Source: Polyangiaceae bacterium (GTDB taxonomy: Bacteria > Myxococcota_A > Polyangia > Polyangiales > Polyangiaceae). Taken from it: 64,000 nucleotides of DNA. The DNA is taken from the NCBI GenBank assembly GCA_025937895.1, contig JAICQL010000012.1:1-64000 (forward strand). Direction: 5' to 3'. Position numbers and translations under genes: made by a program. The stretch's first letter is position 1. Each line of letters starts with the position of its first letter. Positions 16,444-24,908 of this stretch are shown here, piece by piece. The notes under the pieces were generated by a model. The model made no database searches. It was not told the origin of the DNA and saw only the letters and a program-made list of their open reading frames with translations.

Positions 16444-17640
16444 TTAGCACCCGTGCGCGGTGCCGCCAAGGCACGCCACGGCTCTCTGTCCATTGACCCG
16501 CCAGCGCGGATCCAGCCCGTCGAGCTCGGCGGCAAGACCCGGGCGCAGGCCAGCGATGGCGTCGCTCTTGAGCGTGCGCAGCGCGAGCAGCGGCGCGGGG
16601 AAGTAGCTGGTCACCTGCGCGAACGGCGCGTCGGGCGGCCACAGCGCGTCACCCACCGCACGGCGATAGTGCAGGTCGCCCTTGAGGATCACCAAGCGGG
16701 CGGCGGCGAAGCGTGACTCGAGCTCCGCTGGACACTCCCACAGCGAGCGCGGCCCATTCCAGAAGGCGTGCTCCGCCACCTCCAGCTGACCCGTGGCGAG
16801 CGCGGCATGCAGCCGCTCGCGGCAGGCGCGCGCAGCGGGGCTGGCCTGCTCCCACAGCTCGCGCGCGGCGGCCTCTTCCGCCGCGATGAACCAGGTCAGA
16901 TCCGCGGGGATGGCGTCGCTCACGAACGCCGGATGTTGCTTCACGTGCAATACCAGCGGCGCCGCCGAGAGCTCCAGCAGACGCGCGGCCAGCACCAGGT
17001 CCACGCTCAGCTCCGTACCGGCGTTGTCGATCAAGATGTGCACGACGCCGGAGCCGCCGAGGAGCAGCTCGCGCGCTCGCGCGCGGTCATCGATCAACAG
17101 ATCATCCTCGTGGGCTGCCACACCGCGCTCGAGCGAGGCCGCAAAGCTCAGATCGATGCGGTTGCCGAACACCGATCCGAGGAGCAGCTGCTCCAGTCGC
17201 TCCGCGGGTGGACCATCGAGCGCCACCGCGGCCTCGAGCGCCTGGCGGTGCTGGGCGCTGCGATACTCCTCGCGCTTGACCGGCAGGAACGGATCGCGCC
17301 GCAGCTCCCAGAAGTCGCACGCCTCCGCCAGGCAGCGATACACGTAGTTCTCGGCGAAGAACCAGTCGCAGCTGCCCCAGCTCTGCCCCGTGCGGCTCGC
17401 CAACGTGGCGCGCCACTCGCCCGCGTGTGGCGCAGCGGCGGGCAGCTCCGGCAGGGGCGCGCCCGCCGCTATCTGCGTGCGCAGTCTGGCGATGCGCTCG
17501 CGCTGCTTGGCGGGCAGCTCTGGATTGCGCGCCAGCACCTCGCCCAGGATGGCGGGCACGCGTACCGCCATGGTGTGCTGCGCAAAGGCGTTGCTCTGAT
17601 CGGTGCGGATACGCGGCGGCAGGCCGGCGGGCGCGCGCAT
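16444..17640 (-). CDS. DUF89/ARMT1-family metal-dependent damage-control phosphatase
   Basis: 398 residues. The family dephosphorylates reactive sugar phosphates or damaged metabolites (yeast and human ARMT1 act on fructose-1-phosphate and similar). Marker motifs are GSCDWFFAENYVYR near residue 95, IDNAGTELSVDL (the D-N-x-G-x-E metal/substrate motif) near 200, and VILKGDLHYRR near 335, close to the KGDxNYR signature with His in place of Asn. The start ATG overlaps the DsbA-like gene's stop by one base, a TGATG coupling. The C-terminus is Cys-containing. Substrate is unknown. Confidence 0.82.
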   Translation of the reverse strand: MRAPAGLPPRIRTDQSNAFAQHTMAVRVPAILGEVLARNPELPAKQRERIARLRTQIAAGAPLPELPAAAPHAGEWRATLASRTGQSWGSCDWFFAENYVYRCLAEACDFWELRRDPFLPVKREEYRSAQHRQALEAAVALDGPPAERLEQLLLGSVFGNRIDLSFAASLERGVAAHEDDLLIDDRARARELLLGGSGVVHILIDNAGTELSVDLVLAARLLELSAAPLVLHVKQHPAFVSDAIPADLTWFIAAEEAAARELWEQASPAARACRERLHAALATGQLEVAEHAFWNGPRSLWECPAELESRFAAARLVILKGDLHYRRAVGDALWPPDAPFAQVTSYFPAPLLALRTLKSDAIAGLRPGLAAELDGLDPRWRVNGQRAVACLGGTAHGC

Positions 17641-18665
17641 CAACGCTCGAGTGCTTCGTCGATCAGACGGGCCACCAGCTCGAACTCGGTCGGATTGGGC
17701 ACGCGCTTGCCGTTGATGAACACGGTGGGCGTGCCGTTGACCTGCACGTCTTCGCCCAGCTTCACGTCCGCGTCCACCGCCGCCTTCTCCGTCTTGGCGT
17801 CCAGCGCGCGCTGCAGCTCCGGCAGGTTCAGCTTGGCCTGCTTGGCGTATTGCTCCAGCGACTCGCGCGTGAGCGCATCCTGATTGGCGAACAGCAGATC
17901 GTGAAACTCCCAGAATTTGCCCTGCCGCTGCGCGGCCAGCGAGGCCTCTGCCGCGAGCTGCGCGTCGGGGTGCATCGGCAGCGGGAACTGCCGGAACACG
18001 AAGCGCACCTTGTCCGAGTAGCGTTCGCGGATCTTGCTCACCACCTCCGACGCACGCGCGCAGTACGGACACTGGAAGTCCGAGAACTCCACGATCGTGA
18101 CCTTGGCGTTCTCCGGGCCGAAGCTGGGCGCGTCCTTGGCGGCGATGCGCGCCTGCGCCTCCGGCGACAGCGGCTGGTTCATTGCCTCTTGCTTCTGTAG
18201 CTGCGGCAAGACCTCCTCGTAGTTTCGGGCCAGCTCCTCACACTGCTCGCGCGGGAACTGCGGCGTCTCCGCTCGCACCATGGCGCAAGTGGTGGTGTCC
18301 GGGCCCAGGTCCTTGCACAGCCGCTCGGCGAGATCGCTGCAGACCTTGCGCTCCACATCCATCTGGCGCTCCACCTGCGCAAAATCCTGCAGCGCTGCCA
18401 CGCAGGCGCTCTGCGGCAGCACGCGCCCCAGCTCCTTCGCGGAGGCGCACAGCGCCGACTCCGAGCTGCCGCTGCGCTCGCACAGCTGCACCACCAGCTG
18501 ATCGCACGAGCCGCCCTGCGCCGCGGCGACGGGCGCCCTGGCGCTATCCGTCGGCGTCTTCTCCCGACAGGCGCTGGCAGACAGCCAGGCCCCGGCCACG
18601 AGCGCCAGCAGCACAAAGCGTCCACCAGCGGCGTGCAGACGGCCCCCACGAATCGATTCCTTCAT
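17640..18665 (-). CDS. DsbA/thioredoxin-fold lipoprotein
   Basis: 341 residues. The start at 18665 is preferred over 18671 because GGAG then sits eight bases upstream. Signal plus lipobox LSASAC predicts a lipid anchor. Residues ~40-160 hold paired cysteines (SCDQLVVQLCER; VCSDLAERLCKD), perhaps a metal- or disulphide-bearing module. The C-terminal ~170 residues are a DsbA-like thioredoxin fold with VTIVEFSDFQCPYCARAS (active site CPYC) and cis-proline loop VNGTPTVFING. It probably catalyses disulphide exchange in the periplasm. Paired cysteines elsewhere in the operon neighbourhood make a disulphide theme plausible. Confidence 0.88.
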   Translation of the reverse strand: MKESIRGGRLHAAGGRFVLLALVAGAWLSASACREKTPTDSARAPVAAAQGGSCDQLVVQLCERSGSSESALCASAKELGRVLPQSACVAALQDFAQVERQMDVERKVCSDLAERLCKDLGPDTTTCAMVRAETPQFPREQCEELARNYEEVLPQLQKQEAMNQPLSPEAQARIAAKDAPSFGPENAKVTIVEFSDFQCPYCARASEVVSKIRERYSDKVRFVFRQFPLPMHPDAQLAAEASLAAQRQGKFWEFHDLLFANQDALTRESLEQYAKQAKLNLPELQRALDAKTEKAAVDADVKLGEDVQVNGTPTVFINGKRVPNPTEFELVARLIDEALER

Positions 18666-18891
18666 TGCCATTCTCCGACCGCGCGGCGCCAGACCGTGTT
18701 CAGGCGCAGCGGCCGCTTCACCATAGCCCATCACTTCCGGGGGCACGTCAGGATCACGACCGGTAAAGCGAATTTTGACCCAAGGGGTGAAGGGCCGCCT
18801 GAGCCGTTCGTCAGGCCGCGAAGGGGGGCGGCTTGCCTCACGGCAGCTTCTCAGGATCCAGGCGGGGCAGCTCTGCGCGCTGGCAGGAGTT

Positions 18892-20022
18892 TCAGGCTCG
18901 CCGCGGGCGCCGGGGGGCAACGCCTCGTTCGCGCTCCAGCAGCGCCTGCTTGCGCTCCAGGCCCCAGCGATAGCCAGAGAGGCTACCATCGCTGCGCAGC
19001 ACGCGATGACACGGCACAGCCACGGCGAGAGGGTTTGCCGCGCAAGCGCTCGCTACCGCGCGCACGGCGCGAGGCACGCCCAGCGCCTGCGCTACCTGCG
19101 TGTAGCTCTGCGTGCTACCCGCCGGGATGGCCTGCAGCGCGCGCCACACGCGCTCCTGAAAGGCAGTGCCGCGCACGTCCAGCGGCAAGCTCAGCCCGAG
19201 CCGAGGCTGCTCCACGAAGGCCACCACCGCTGCCAGCCGCTCTCGAAAGTCAGCGCCAGCCGCGCTCACCCGTGCGCTCGCGAAGCGCTCGCGCAGGTCG
19301 CGCTCCAGCTCCGCCGCGTCGGCTCCCAGCAAGATGGCGCACAGCCCGCGCTCCGTGGCGGCCACGAGCAGCGCACCCAGCGAGCACTGTCCCACCGCAA
19401 ACTCGATCTGCTCGCCCTCGCCGCCGGCGCGGTAGCGGCTGGGGGTCATGCCCAGGCGCTGGCGCGAGGCGGAGTGCAGCCGGCTGCTCGAGCCAAAGCC
19501 CGCTCGGTACGAGGCCGAGGTCACGCTCGCATCGCTCTCCAGCTCTGCGCGCAGGCGCCGCGCCCGCTGTGCCGCGGCGTACGCGCGCGGTGTCAGACCG
19601 GTGACAGACTTGAAGGCCCGGTGCAGGTGGTGTGGGCTCTGCCCCGCGTGCTCTGCCAGCTCCTGCAAGCTGGGCACCGCGCCTGCCTCCGCCAGTGAAG
19701 CATCGATGAAACGGCACAGCTCCGCCACCTGCTGGGCACGCCGCTCTGCCGCTGGCGCCTGCTCCGGCTTGCAGCGCTTGCAGGGGCGAAAGCCCGCGGC
19801 CGCCGCCTCCGCCGCGCTGGCGTAGAAGCTCACGTTCTCGCGCCGCGGCAAGCGTGCCGCGCAGCTCGGCCGGCAGAACACGCCGGTGCTCGCCACTGCA
19901 TAGTAGAACCTGCCGTCCGCGCTGGCGTCGCGCGCCTTCACCGCGCGCCAGCGCGCCTCGCTGCCGTCCGCCGCGGGCGGCTCGGTCTGCCGGGCCCTGT
20001 CGGGCATGTTTTCGTGGAACAT
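18892..20022 (-). CDS. ada: Ada: bifunctional alkyltransferase and transcriptional activator
   Basis: 376 residues from MFHENMPD, chosen because a GAGGA motif precedes it; the longer ORF is rejected. Domain order is as in E. coli Ada. An N-terminal Zn domain has four cysteines (VFCRPSCAAR and FRPCKRC), the first of which takes methyl groups from phosphotriesters. An AraC-type helix-turn-helix follows (SLQELAEHAGQSPHHLHRAFK). The C-terminal O6-methylguanine methyltransferase domain has active site VAVPCHRV. It repairs alkylated DNA and, once methylated, activates its own regulon. The divergent MOSC gene shares the 232-bp intergenic region and may be co-regulated. Confidence 0.93.
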   Translation of the reverse strand: MFHENMPDRARQTEPPAADGSEARWRAVKARDASADGRFYYAVASTGVFCRPSCAARLPRRENVSFYASAAEAAAAGFRPCKRCKPEQAPAAERRAQQVAELCRFIDASLAEAGAVPSLQELAEHAGQSPHHLHRAFKSVTGLTPRAYAAAQRARRLRAELESDASVTSASYRAGFGSSSRLHSASRQRLGMTPSRYRAGGEGEQIEFAVGQCSLGALLVAATERGLCAILLGADAAELERDLRERFASARVSAAGADFRERLAAVVAFVEQPRLGLSLPLDVRGTAFQERVWRALQAIPAGSTQSYTQVAQALGVPRAVRAVASACAANPLAVAVPCHRVLRSDGSLSGYRWGLERKQALLERERGVAPRRPRRA

Positions 20023-20254
20023 CTCGCGTCCTCGCTTTCTGCGACGATTTGCTCCAGACAGCGTAGCCATCAGCGCAGCCTGCCGCACTCCGGGGCTTGC
20101 TTTCAAATCTGCAGCGAGGCGCCGAAAAAAGTCGGGAGTTTTGCGGGGCTCGGCGCGGAGCGGAGCCGTGCGGCGCCAGGAGAGCCCGGCTTTGCGCCCG
20201 GCGCGGGGCCGTGGTTGCGCTGGCGGCGGGCTTGCCGGCAAAGTGGTCGCCGTC

Positions 20255-20755
20255 ATGGCCATTGCACCGCTGCAGCCGGCAGCCTATGCCTGCGCCTCAC
20301 CTGAGGTCTTGCAGATCAACGTCAGCAACGGTGGCGTGCCAAAGCTGCCCATCGGGCGAGTGATGGTGGACGAGCTGGGCATCGTCGGTGACAAGCACCG
20401 CGACTTGAAGCACCACGGCGGCCCCGAGCGTGCGCTGTGCCTGTATGCGGTGGAGATCATCGAGGCCCTGCGCGCCGAAGGTCACCCGATCGTGGCCGGC
20501 GGCAGCGGCGAGAACCTCACCACCCGCGGGCTCGACTGGTCGCGGCTGGCGCGCGGTCGCAAGCTCGCCATCGGCGAGGTGCTGGCTGAATTCACGGACT
20601 GGGCCACGCCCTGCGCAAACATCGCGGGCTGTTTTCAGGGCGGCGTGTTCAATCGCACCAGCCACAAGCTGCACCCGGGGTGGAGCCGCGCGTACGCGAA
20701 GGTGCTGCGCGGCGGCGTGATCGTGGTGGGGGATCGCGTGCAGCTCGTGGAGTGA
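20255..20755 (+). CDS. MOSC-domain protein (YiiM-like)
   Basis: 166 residues from MAIAPLQ. MOSC domains bind sulphur/molybdenum cofactor ligands, and YiiM-type members reduce N-hydroxylated compounds. Visible family features are GIVGDKHRDLKHHGGPERAL (substrate-pocket loop), GENLTTRGLDW, and a conserved cysteine in WATPCANI followed by VIVVGDRVQLVE at the end. It is divergent from ada. YiiM protects against N-hydroxylated base analogues, so neighbouring a DNA-alkylation repair gene is suggestive, but this link is inference. Confidence 0.85.
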   Translation: MAIAPLQPAAYACASPEVLQINVSNGGVPKLPIGRVMVDELGIVGDKHRDLKHHGGPERALCLYAVEIIEALRAEGHPIVAGGSGENLTTRGLDWSRLARGRKLAIGEVLAEFTDWATPCANIAGCFQGGVFNRTSHKLHPGWSRAYAKVLRGGVIVVGDRVQLVE

Positions 20756-20772
20756 GCTCCGAGCTCAGGCGG

Positions 20773-21585
20773 TCACAGGAACCACTGCAGCTCGAGCTCG
20801 ATCTCGGCGGACAGGCGGTGCGCGCGCTGACTGCCGGGAGCCGCGAGCCCGGCTCCGTCCCAGTGCCGGAGCAGCACTCTCAGCCGTGGCGCGAGGCGCA
20901 GGTAGCGCGCGAGCAGGCGATCGCGCCGGGCGGCAAACAGGAGCTGCCGGCGCAAGAAGGACGCGCGCTGTTGCACGGCAACGGGCGGCGCTCGCAGGAT
21001 GGTGGCCGCCTCCGTGACGCTGCTCGGGCAAAGCTCCAGCAGCGCAAAGGCGAGCTGCTCCTGCGGTCGGGCTGCGCGCAGCCACTGGTGCAGGTGCGAG
21101 AGCACCTCGCGCAGACTGCCAGGCCGCGCCAGCGCGGGCTCACCTCGGCCTTGCTCGCCGCTCTTCAGGTGGCCGAGCGCGACAGCGGCGGCGATGCCCT
21201 GACCCCAGAGCGGCATCGCTTGATCGCTGCGCGGCGGCCAGGAGCTGAGCGCCTCAAAGAGCGCGCTCTCCAGCAAGGGCTCGAGCGGAGCATCGGGCCC
21301 GAGCAGGCGCTGCAACGTGCGCTCCAGCACTCTGCCCACCCACTTGCGCCACTCGGCGCCCGGGTGCCGCGTGCCTCGCACCGCCAGCTGTACGGGCAAC
21401 GTCGCGGGCTCGTCCGCCAGCGCTCCCGGCACCGCCAGGGGCTCGACGGGGCGCGTCAGTCCGGAAATCACGGCCCCGGAGCGGCGCTCCGGCGGAATGT
21501 TCTCCACGCGCGAGACCTCGTCGTCTCGCTGTGGCAGCGCGACCACGGCGCTGATGGGATCCAGTTCGAAGAAGCTCGAGCTCAT
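20773..21585 (-). CDS. Sigma-region-4-like protein of unknown function
   Basis: 270 residues, preceded by GGCAGGAG ten bases before the ATG. The segment ARPQEQLAFALLELCP followed by VTEAATILRAPPVAVQQR resembles sigma-70 region 4 (a PEQR-type helix, then a helix-turn-helix 'xxEAAxxLxxxxxxV'). No region 2 is recognisable. The N-terminal ~110 residues are unlike known sigma factors. It may be a degenerate ECF-like regulator, as myxobacterial genomes carry many. It is co-directional with the helical gene upstream but separated by 287 bases of repeat-bearing sequence. Recognition is by pattern only. Confidence 0.5.
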   Translation of the reverse strand: MSSSFFELDPISAVVALPQRDDEVSRVENIPPERRSGAVISGLTRPVEPLAVPGALADEPATLPVQLAVRGTRHPGAEWRKWVGRVLERTLQRLLGPDAPLEPLLESALFEALSSWPPRSDQAMPLWGQGIAAAVALGHLKSGEQGRGEPALARPGSLREVLSHLHQWLRAARPQEQLAFALLELCPSSVTEAATILRAPPVAVQQRASFLRRQLLFAARRDRLLARYLRLAPRLRVLLRHWDGAGLAAPGSQRAHRLSAEIELELQWFL

Positions 21586-21766
21586 GGGCGGCGATCACTC
21601 CTGCCGCTTGCGGGTGCTGGACCAAAATGATCCAGCGACGCGCAGCACCGGCGACTACAGGCTCACTTGTCAGTGTCGGTGTGCGCCAGACTTTATTGAC
21701 TCGCTGCGTAGAAAACAGAGCCCATCTGGCACTGTTCGGTGGGACACAGGCGGCACCATGCCCATG

Positions 21767-21860
21767 TGGAATGTGCCGGAAGAGCGGGATGCTCGAGGGG
21801 ACGTTCCAGAGTGGCATGTGGCTGGCGAGAGGGGTGCTCGAGGGGGACACTCCAAGGCGG
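21767..21860. repeat. Two imperfect ~45-bp direct repeats with CTCGAG cores
   Basis: Adjacent units start TGGAATGTG and TGGCATGTG, and both contain TGCTCGAGGGG followed by a TTCCA/CTCCA motif. They differ by scattered substitutions and one or two small indels. They lie in the 287-base gap between two minus-strand genes. No transposase or coding signal accompanies them. Confidence 0.75.
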
Positions 21861-21872
21861 AATAGGTCGCGC

Positions 21873-22631
21873 TCAACGAGCCGCTGCAGCGCGTTGTGAG
21901 CGCTTGCCGTACAGCGAGGGCACGCGGCGGTTGGCTTGCTCGCGGCCGTGCAGCAGCTGAGCCGCGCGGCGGAGCTCTGCGTAGTCTCTCAGCAGGACGG
22001 TGAAGAGCCGCTGGCGCTCGCGCAGCGCCGCGGCCAGCGGGGTGCCAGTCGAGCTGTGATCCTGGAGCGAGGAGTAGCGTCGGGCCAGCAGCAGTGCGTG
22101 CTCCAGCTCCGCCGTCTGGATTGAAGTGTGTTCGCGCACCTGCTCCCAGTGCGCCAGATATACGCTCACCAGGCCGCAAACGGAGCGCGCCAGCGCTCGC
22201 TGGCCGTGCACCCGCCGGTGGGGCTGAAGTGTCTGTGCCGGGAGCGCGCCCGCGCCGACCAGCGCGCTGGCGCTGCGCAGCAGCCCGTTTCGCAGCTTTG
22301 CCAGCTCCTCCACCACGGAGGAGGTGGAGGGCGAGTGCGCTTGCAGCTGGCTACAGACTTCATGCGCCTCGCGCAGGGCCTTTGCGCCTTGCTCCAGCCG
22401 CTCCACCCTGCCAGGCGGCGCCGCAGCGCGGACCTGCAGCTCCGCCTCCAGCTGGCGCAGCTCCGGTGCGCGGGTGAGGAGTTGCTCCACGAGGCTGGGA
22501 ATATCGAGGTTGACCACCAGCAGCTCGTGCTCGGCGAGCGCGCTCTCGCCCGTGGCGGGCCTCCGAGCAGAGGCAGGGGATACGTGGGGGCGGGCCGCAG
22601 CGGGGGCCGCGGAGCGAACGCGCGTTCTCAT
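21873..22631 (-). CDS. Hypothetical alpha-helical protein
   Basis: 252 residues beginning MRTRVRSAAP with AAAGG upstream. The sequence is nearly all predicted helix, Ala/Leu/Arg/Gln-rich, with a likely coiled-coil segment around residues 50-130 (LEAELQVRAAAP; VEELAKLRNGLLRS). There is no signal peptide and no recognised domain. It is divergent from the beta-barrel gene at 22853. I do not recognise the family. Confidence 0.5.
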   Translation of the reverse strand: MRTRVRSAAPAAARPHVSPASARRPATGESALAEHELLVVNLDIPSLVEQLLTRAPELRQLEAELQVRAAAPPGRVERLEQGAKALREAHEVCSQLQAHSPSTSSVVEELAKLRNGLLRSASALVGAGALPAQTLQPHRRVHGQRALARSVCGLVSVYLAHWEQVREHTSIQTAELEHALLLARRYSSLQDHSSTGTPLAAALRERQRLFTVLLRDYAELRRAAQLLHGREQANRRVPSLYGKRSQRAAAAR

Positions 22632-22852
22632 GGAGCCAACCTTTCAGGTCGCCGGAGGTCGGCGACCGCCGTGCCATCGGACACGGCGGAGACGGATTGC
22701 GAGCTTCCGCGGCCGCGAGCGACGCTCGGCGAGCATCAGGGCTGGGGTGGATGCACGAGCCGCCGCAGCCCCGCGTCGCATCGAGGCAGAGCATGCCATG
22801 ATAGTTGGCGCCTGCGGGCGAGGTCGCTAAGGTTCGCCGGGGGCATCACTCG

Positions 22853-24034
22853 ATGAGCCATCGCTTGCAGACTGCAGATCGCCCAGCGCTGCGCGCTCTG
22901 GGCGCCGGGCTGGCGCTGTGGGTGGCTTCGAGCTCTGCGGGCGCGCAGACGGCGCCGTCCAGTCACTGGGGCGCGTTGATGTTTCCGGATATGGAGCCTG
23001 CGAGCCGGGTGGGCTTTCAGATCCTGGCGTTCACGGAGTTTGGTAAGGATACGACGGAGGCGGGGCTGCCGGTGGGGCGTGCGGAGTGCGCGGCGGTGCG
23101 TGGAGATAGCGCGAGCACGCCGTGCGGGGCTCGCGACCGCTACAATGATATCGATGAGACGGTGGGGCTCAATCTGCTGACGTATTCGCTGACACGGCCG
23201 CTGCAGCGCTACAAGACCCGCGGCAGCAATCTACTGTACACGCACCTCGTCAGCGTGGGCTGGATCAATGACTGGATCACGGAGAGTTACCAGAACGATG
23301 CCATTCACGAGCTGGCCAACTTGCAGTCGATTCCGCGCGAGGACCGGGCCTGTCATGAGCAGCCGAGCTGGAGCTATCTGAGCTGCCTGGTGCTCAGCTA
23401 CTCCGGCGCGCTGAACTATCGCTTTTACGCCTTCGACAGTGATGCCATCGGCGTTCGTCTGCAGCCCACTCCGCTGTTTGGTGGCGCCGGCTTCGTCGTC
23501 TCCACGCTGGAGAACGACCTGTACGGTCAGTTCGGCATCCGCGACTTCGATCTCACCGGGCCACTCGGGCCAAGCTTTGCGCGCCAGCTCTATGTGACGC
23601 TCTCGGCGATGGTGCGGGCAGGCGTGCTGTACCCGGGGGTGAGCTCGAAGCTCGGCCATGGCTTTCCGAACCTGGCCAGCCACTACGTCTCGGCGCAGGC
23701 GAGCCTCGGGCTGCACGTTGCTCGGTATGCGTGGCCTGTCTCCCTGGAGCTGGGGGCGATGGGCACGACAGGTCAATTCCTCTCGCGGGACCGCACGCGA
23801 GTGGCGGGCAGGCCTGTCGAGTCGGAGGCGCTCGCGCCGGCTCTGACGCAGCAGTTCTGGAGCCTGCGGCTGGAAATTGGCGCCTTCGGTTTCGAGACCT
23901 TCAACGATCAGCTGGGCGGCACCGACAAAGGCCCGAGCTATGGCGCCATGATCACGTATTCGCTGAGCCAGGGCGAGTGGAGCTGGGCGGAGTTCTCGGA
24001 TGCGGCCGAATACTGGAGCTCGGAGGATGACTGA
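22853..24034 (+). CDS. Predicted outer-membrane beta-barrel protein
   Basis: 393 residues from MSHRLQTAD. The signal peptide ends in ASSSAGAQ. The mature protein has alternating hydrophobic/aromatic strands (VGFQILAFTEFGKD; LLYTHLVSVGWINDW; LENDLYGQFGIRDFDL; YGAMITYSLSQGEWSW) as expected for a barrel of about 12 strands. Some spacing, including the N-D pairs, recalls lipid A 3-O-deacylase (LpxR)-like barrels, but catalytic residues cannot be assigned, so function is left open. The last eight bases overlap the next gene, indicating a two-gene unit. Confidence 0.6.
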   Translation: MSHRLQTADRPALRALGAGLALWVASSSAGAQTAPSSHWGALMFPDMEPASRVGFQILAFTEFGKDTTEAGLPVGRAECAAVRGDSASTPCGARDRYNDIDETVGLNLLTYSLTRPLQRYKTRGSNLLYTHLVSVGWINDWITESYQNDAIHELANLQSIPREDRACHEQPSWSYLSCLVLSYSGALNYRFYAFDSDAIGVRLQPTPLFGGAGFVVSTLENDLYGQFGIRDFDLTGPLGPSFARQLYVTLSAMVRAGVLYPGVSSKLGHGFPNLASHYVSAQASLGLHVARYAWPVSLELGAMGTTGQFLSRDRTRVAGRPVESEALAPALTQQFWSLRLEIGAFGFETFNDQLGGTDKGPSYGAMITYSLSQGEWSWAEFSDAAEYWSSEDD

Positions 24035-24719
24035 CGGGGTGGTGGCCGGGCGGGCGGGCCTGCGTTGCTGGCTGAAGCGGGCGCTGGTTACGGCTGGCTC
24101 GCTCGCGCTGCTGCTGCAGACCCAGTGCGTGCGTTTCGTGGCGGTGGAGACGTTGCCGGCTTACCTGAGCCTGGCTTCACCTTTTCAGCTGGTGTCACAG
24201 GGCGCGCACCCCATCGTGTCCGAAGATCGCAGGTGCATGCTGCTGGAGCTCGAGCTGCTGGAGCAGCTGACGGACGATCGGCCGCGCAGGGAGCTCACGC
24301 CCAGGTTTCAGCTGCTCGATGCCGCGGGTCGCGCAAAGGATGTGCCGCTCGCTTGCATGGCGTTCGCTGAGCTGCCCTTTCCCGCAGCAGGCGCGAGCGA
24401 CATCGATCAGGCCTGTGCGGCCTTCACCACGAGCTGGCCGCAGGCCACCGACTGCACGGGGCCGCACATGCAGGTGCCCGCCGCCACTGGCCGTGATCCG
24501 GAGCGAAAGCTGTACTTGTGGCTGCGCTGGGCCGGCACCACCGGCGCCGACACCGGCAATCAGCTCTTTCCGTCGCAGCTGCGGCGCGGCGACGCGCTGC
24601 GCTTTTCCATCGACGGCATCGACATCGCTGACCTGCGGCTAGTGACGCAGGCGGGGCCCATCACGTCGTTCGTCGTCGGCGCGGGGCTGGTGTTTGCGTT
24701 CACGGTGGTCGTGTTGTGA
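24027..24719 (+). CDS. Putative lipoprotein/membrane protein coupled to the beta-barrel
   Basis: 230 residues from the ATG inside GGATGACTG, overlapping the barrel gene by eight bases. An N-terminal hydrophobic stretch ends LLLQTQCV, a possible lipobox. The body is a mixed alpha/beta extracytoplasmic domain with cysteines. A hydrophobic C-terminal helix (SFVVGAGLVFAFTVVVL) ends the protein. No family recognised. The overlap suggests it assembles with or supports the barrel protein. Confidence 0.55.
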   Translation: MTDGVVAGRAGLRCWLKRALVTAGSLALLLQTQCVRFVAVETLPAYLSLASPFQLVSQGAHPIVSEDRRCMLLELELLEQLTDDRPRRELTPRFQLLDAAGRAKDVPLACMAFAELPFPAAGASDIDQACAAFTTSWPQATDCTGPHMQVPAATGRDPERKLYLWLRWAGTTGADTGNQLFPSQLRRGDALRFSIDGIDIADLRLVTQAGPITSFVVGAGLVFAFTVVVL

Positions 24720-24908
24720 GCCGCGGGTGCTCTGGTTCCTCTAGACGGTAGCGGGGCGGAGCTGTCGCACCAAGGGCCGCCGCTGGTCTTCAGCGAGCGC
24801 GGCAGTGGCCAGGCGACGATTCCCAGGCGACCCTCCCCAGCGGGGTTCGTCGAACCCCTGGAGCAAGGCGAGCGGCGAACGGCACCGCTGCGGGCCGGAG
24901 GTAACGAT

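Noticed and set aside
18775-19698. 307-codon plus-strand ORF opposite ada
   Set aside because: Shadow of Ada, whose Zn, AraC and methyltransferase motifs are intact on the minus strand.
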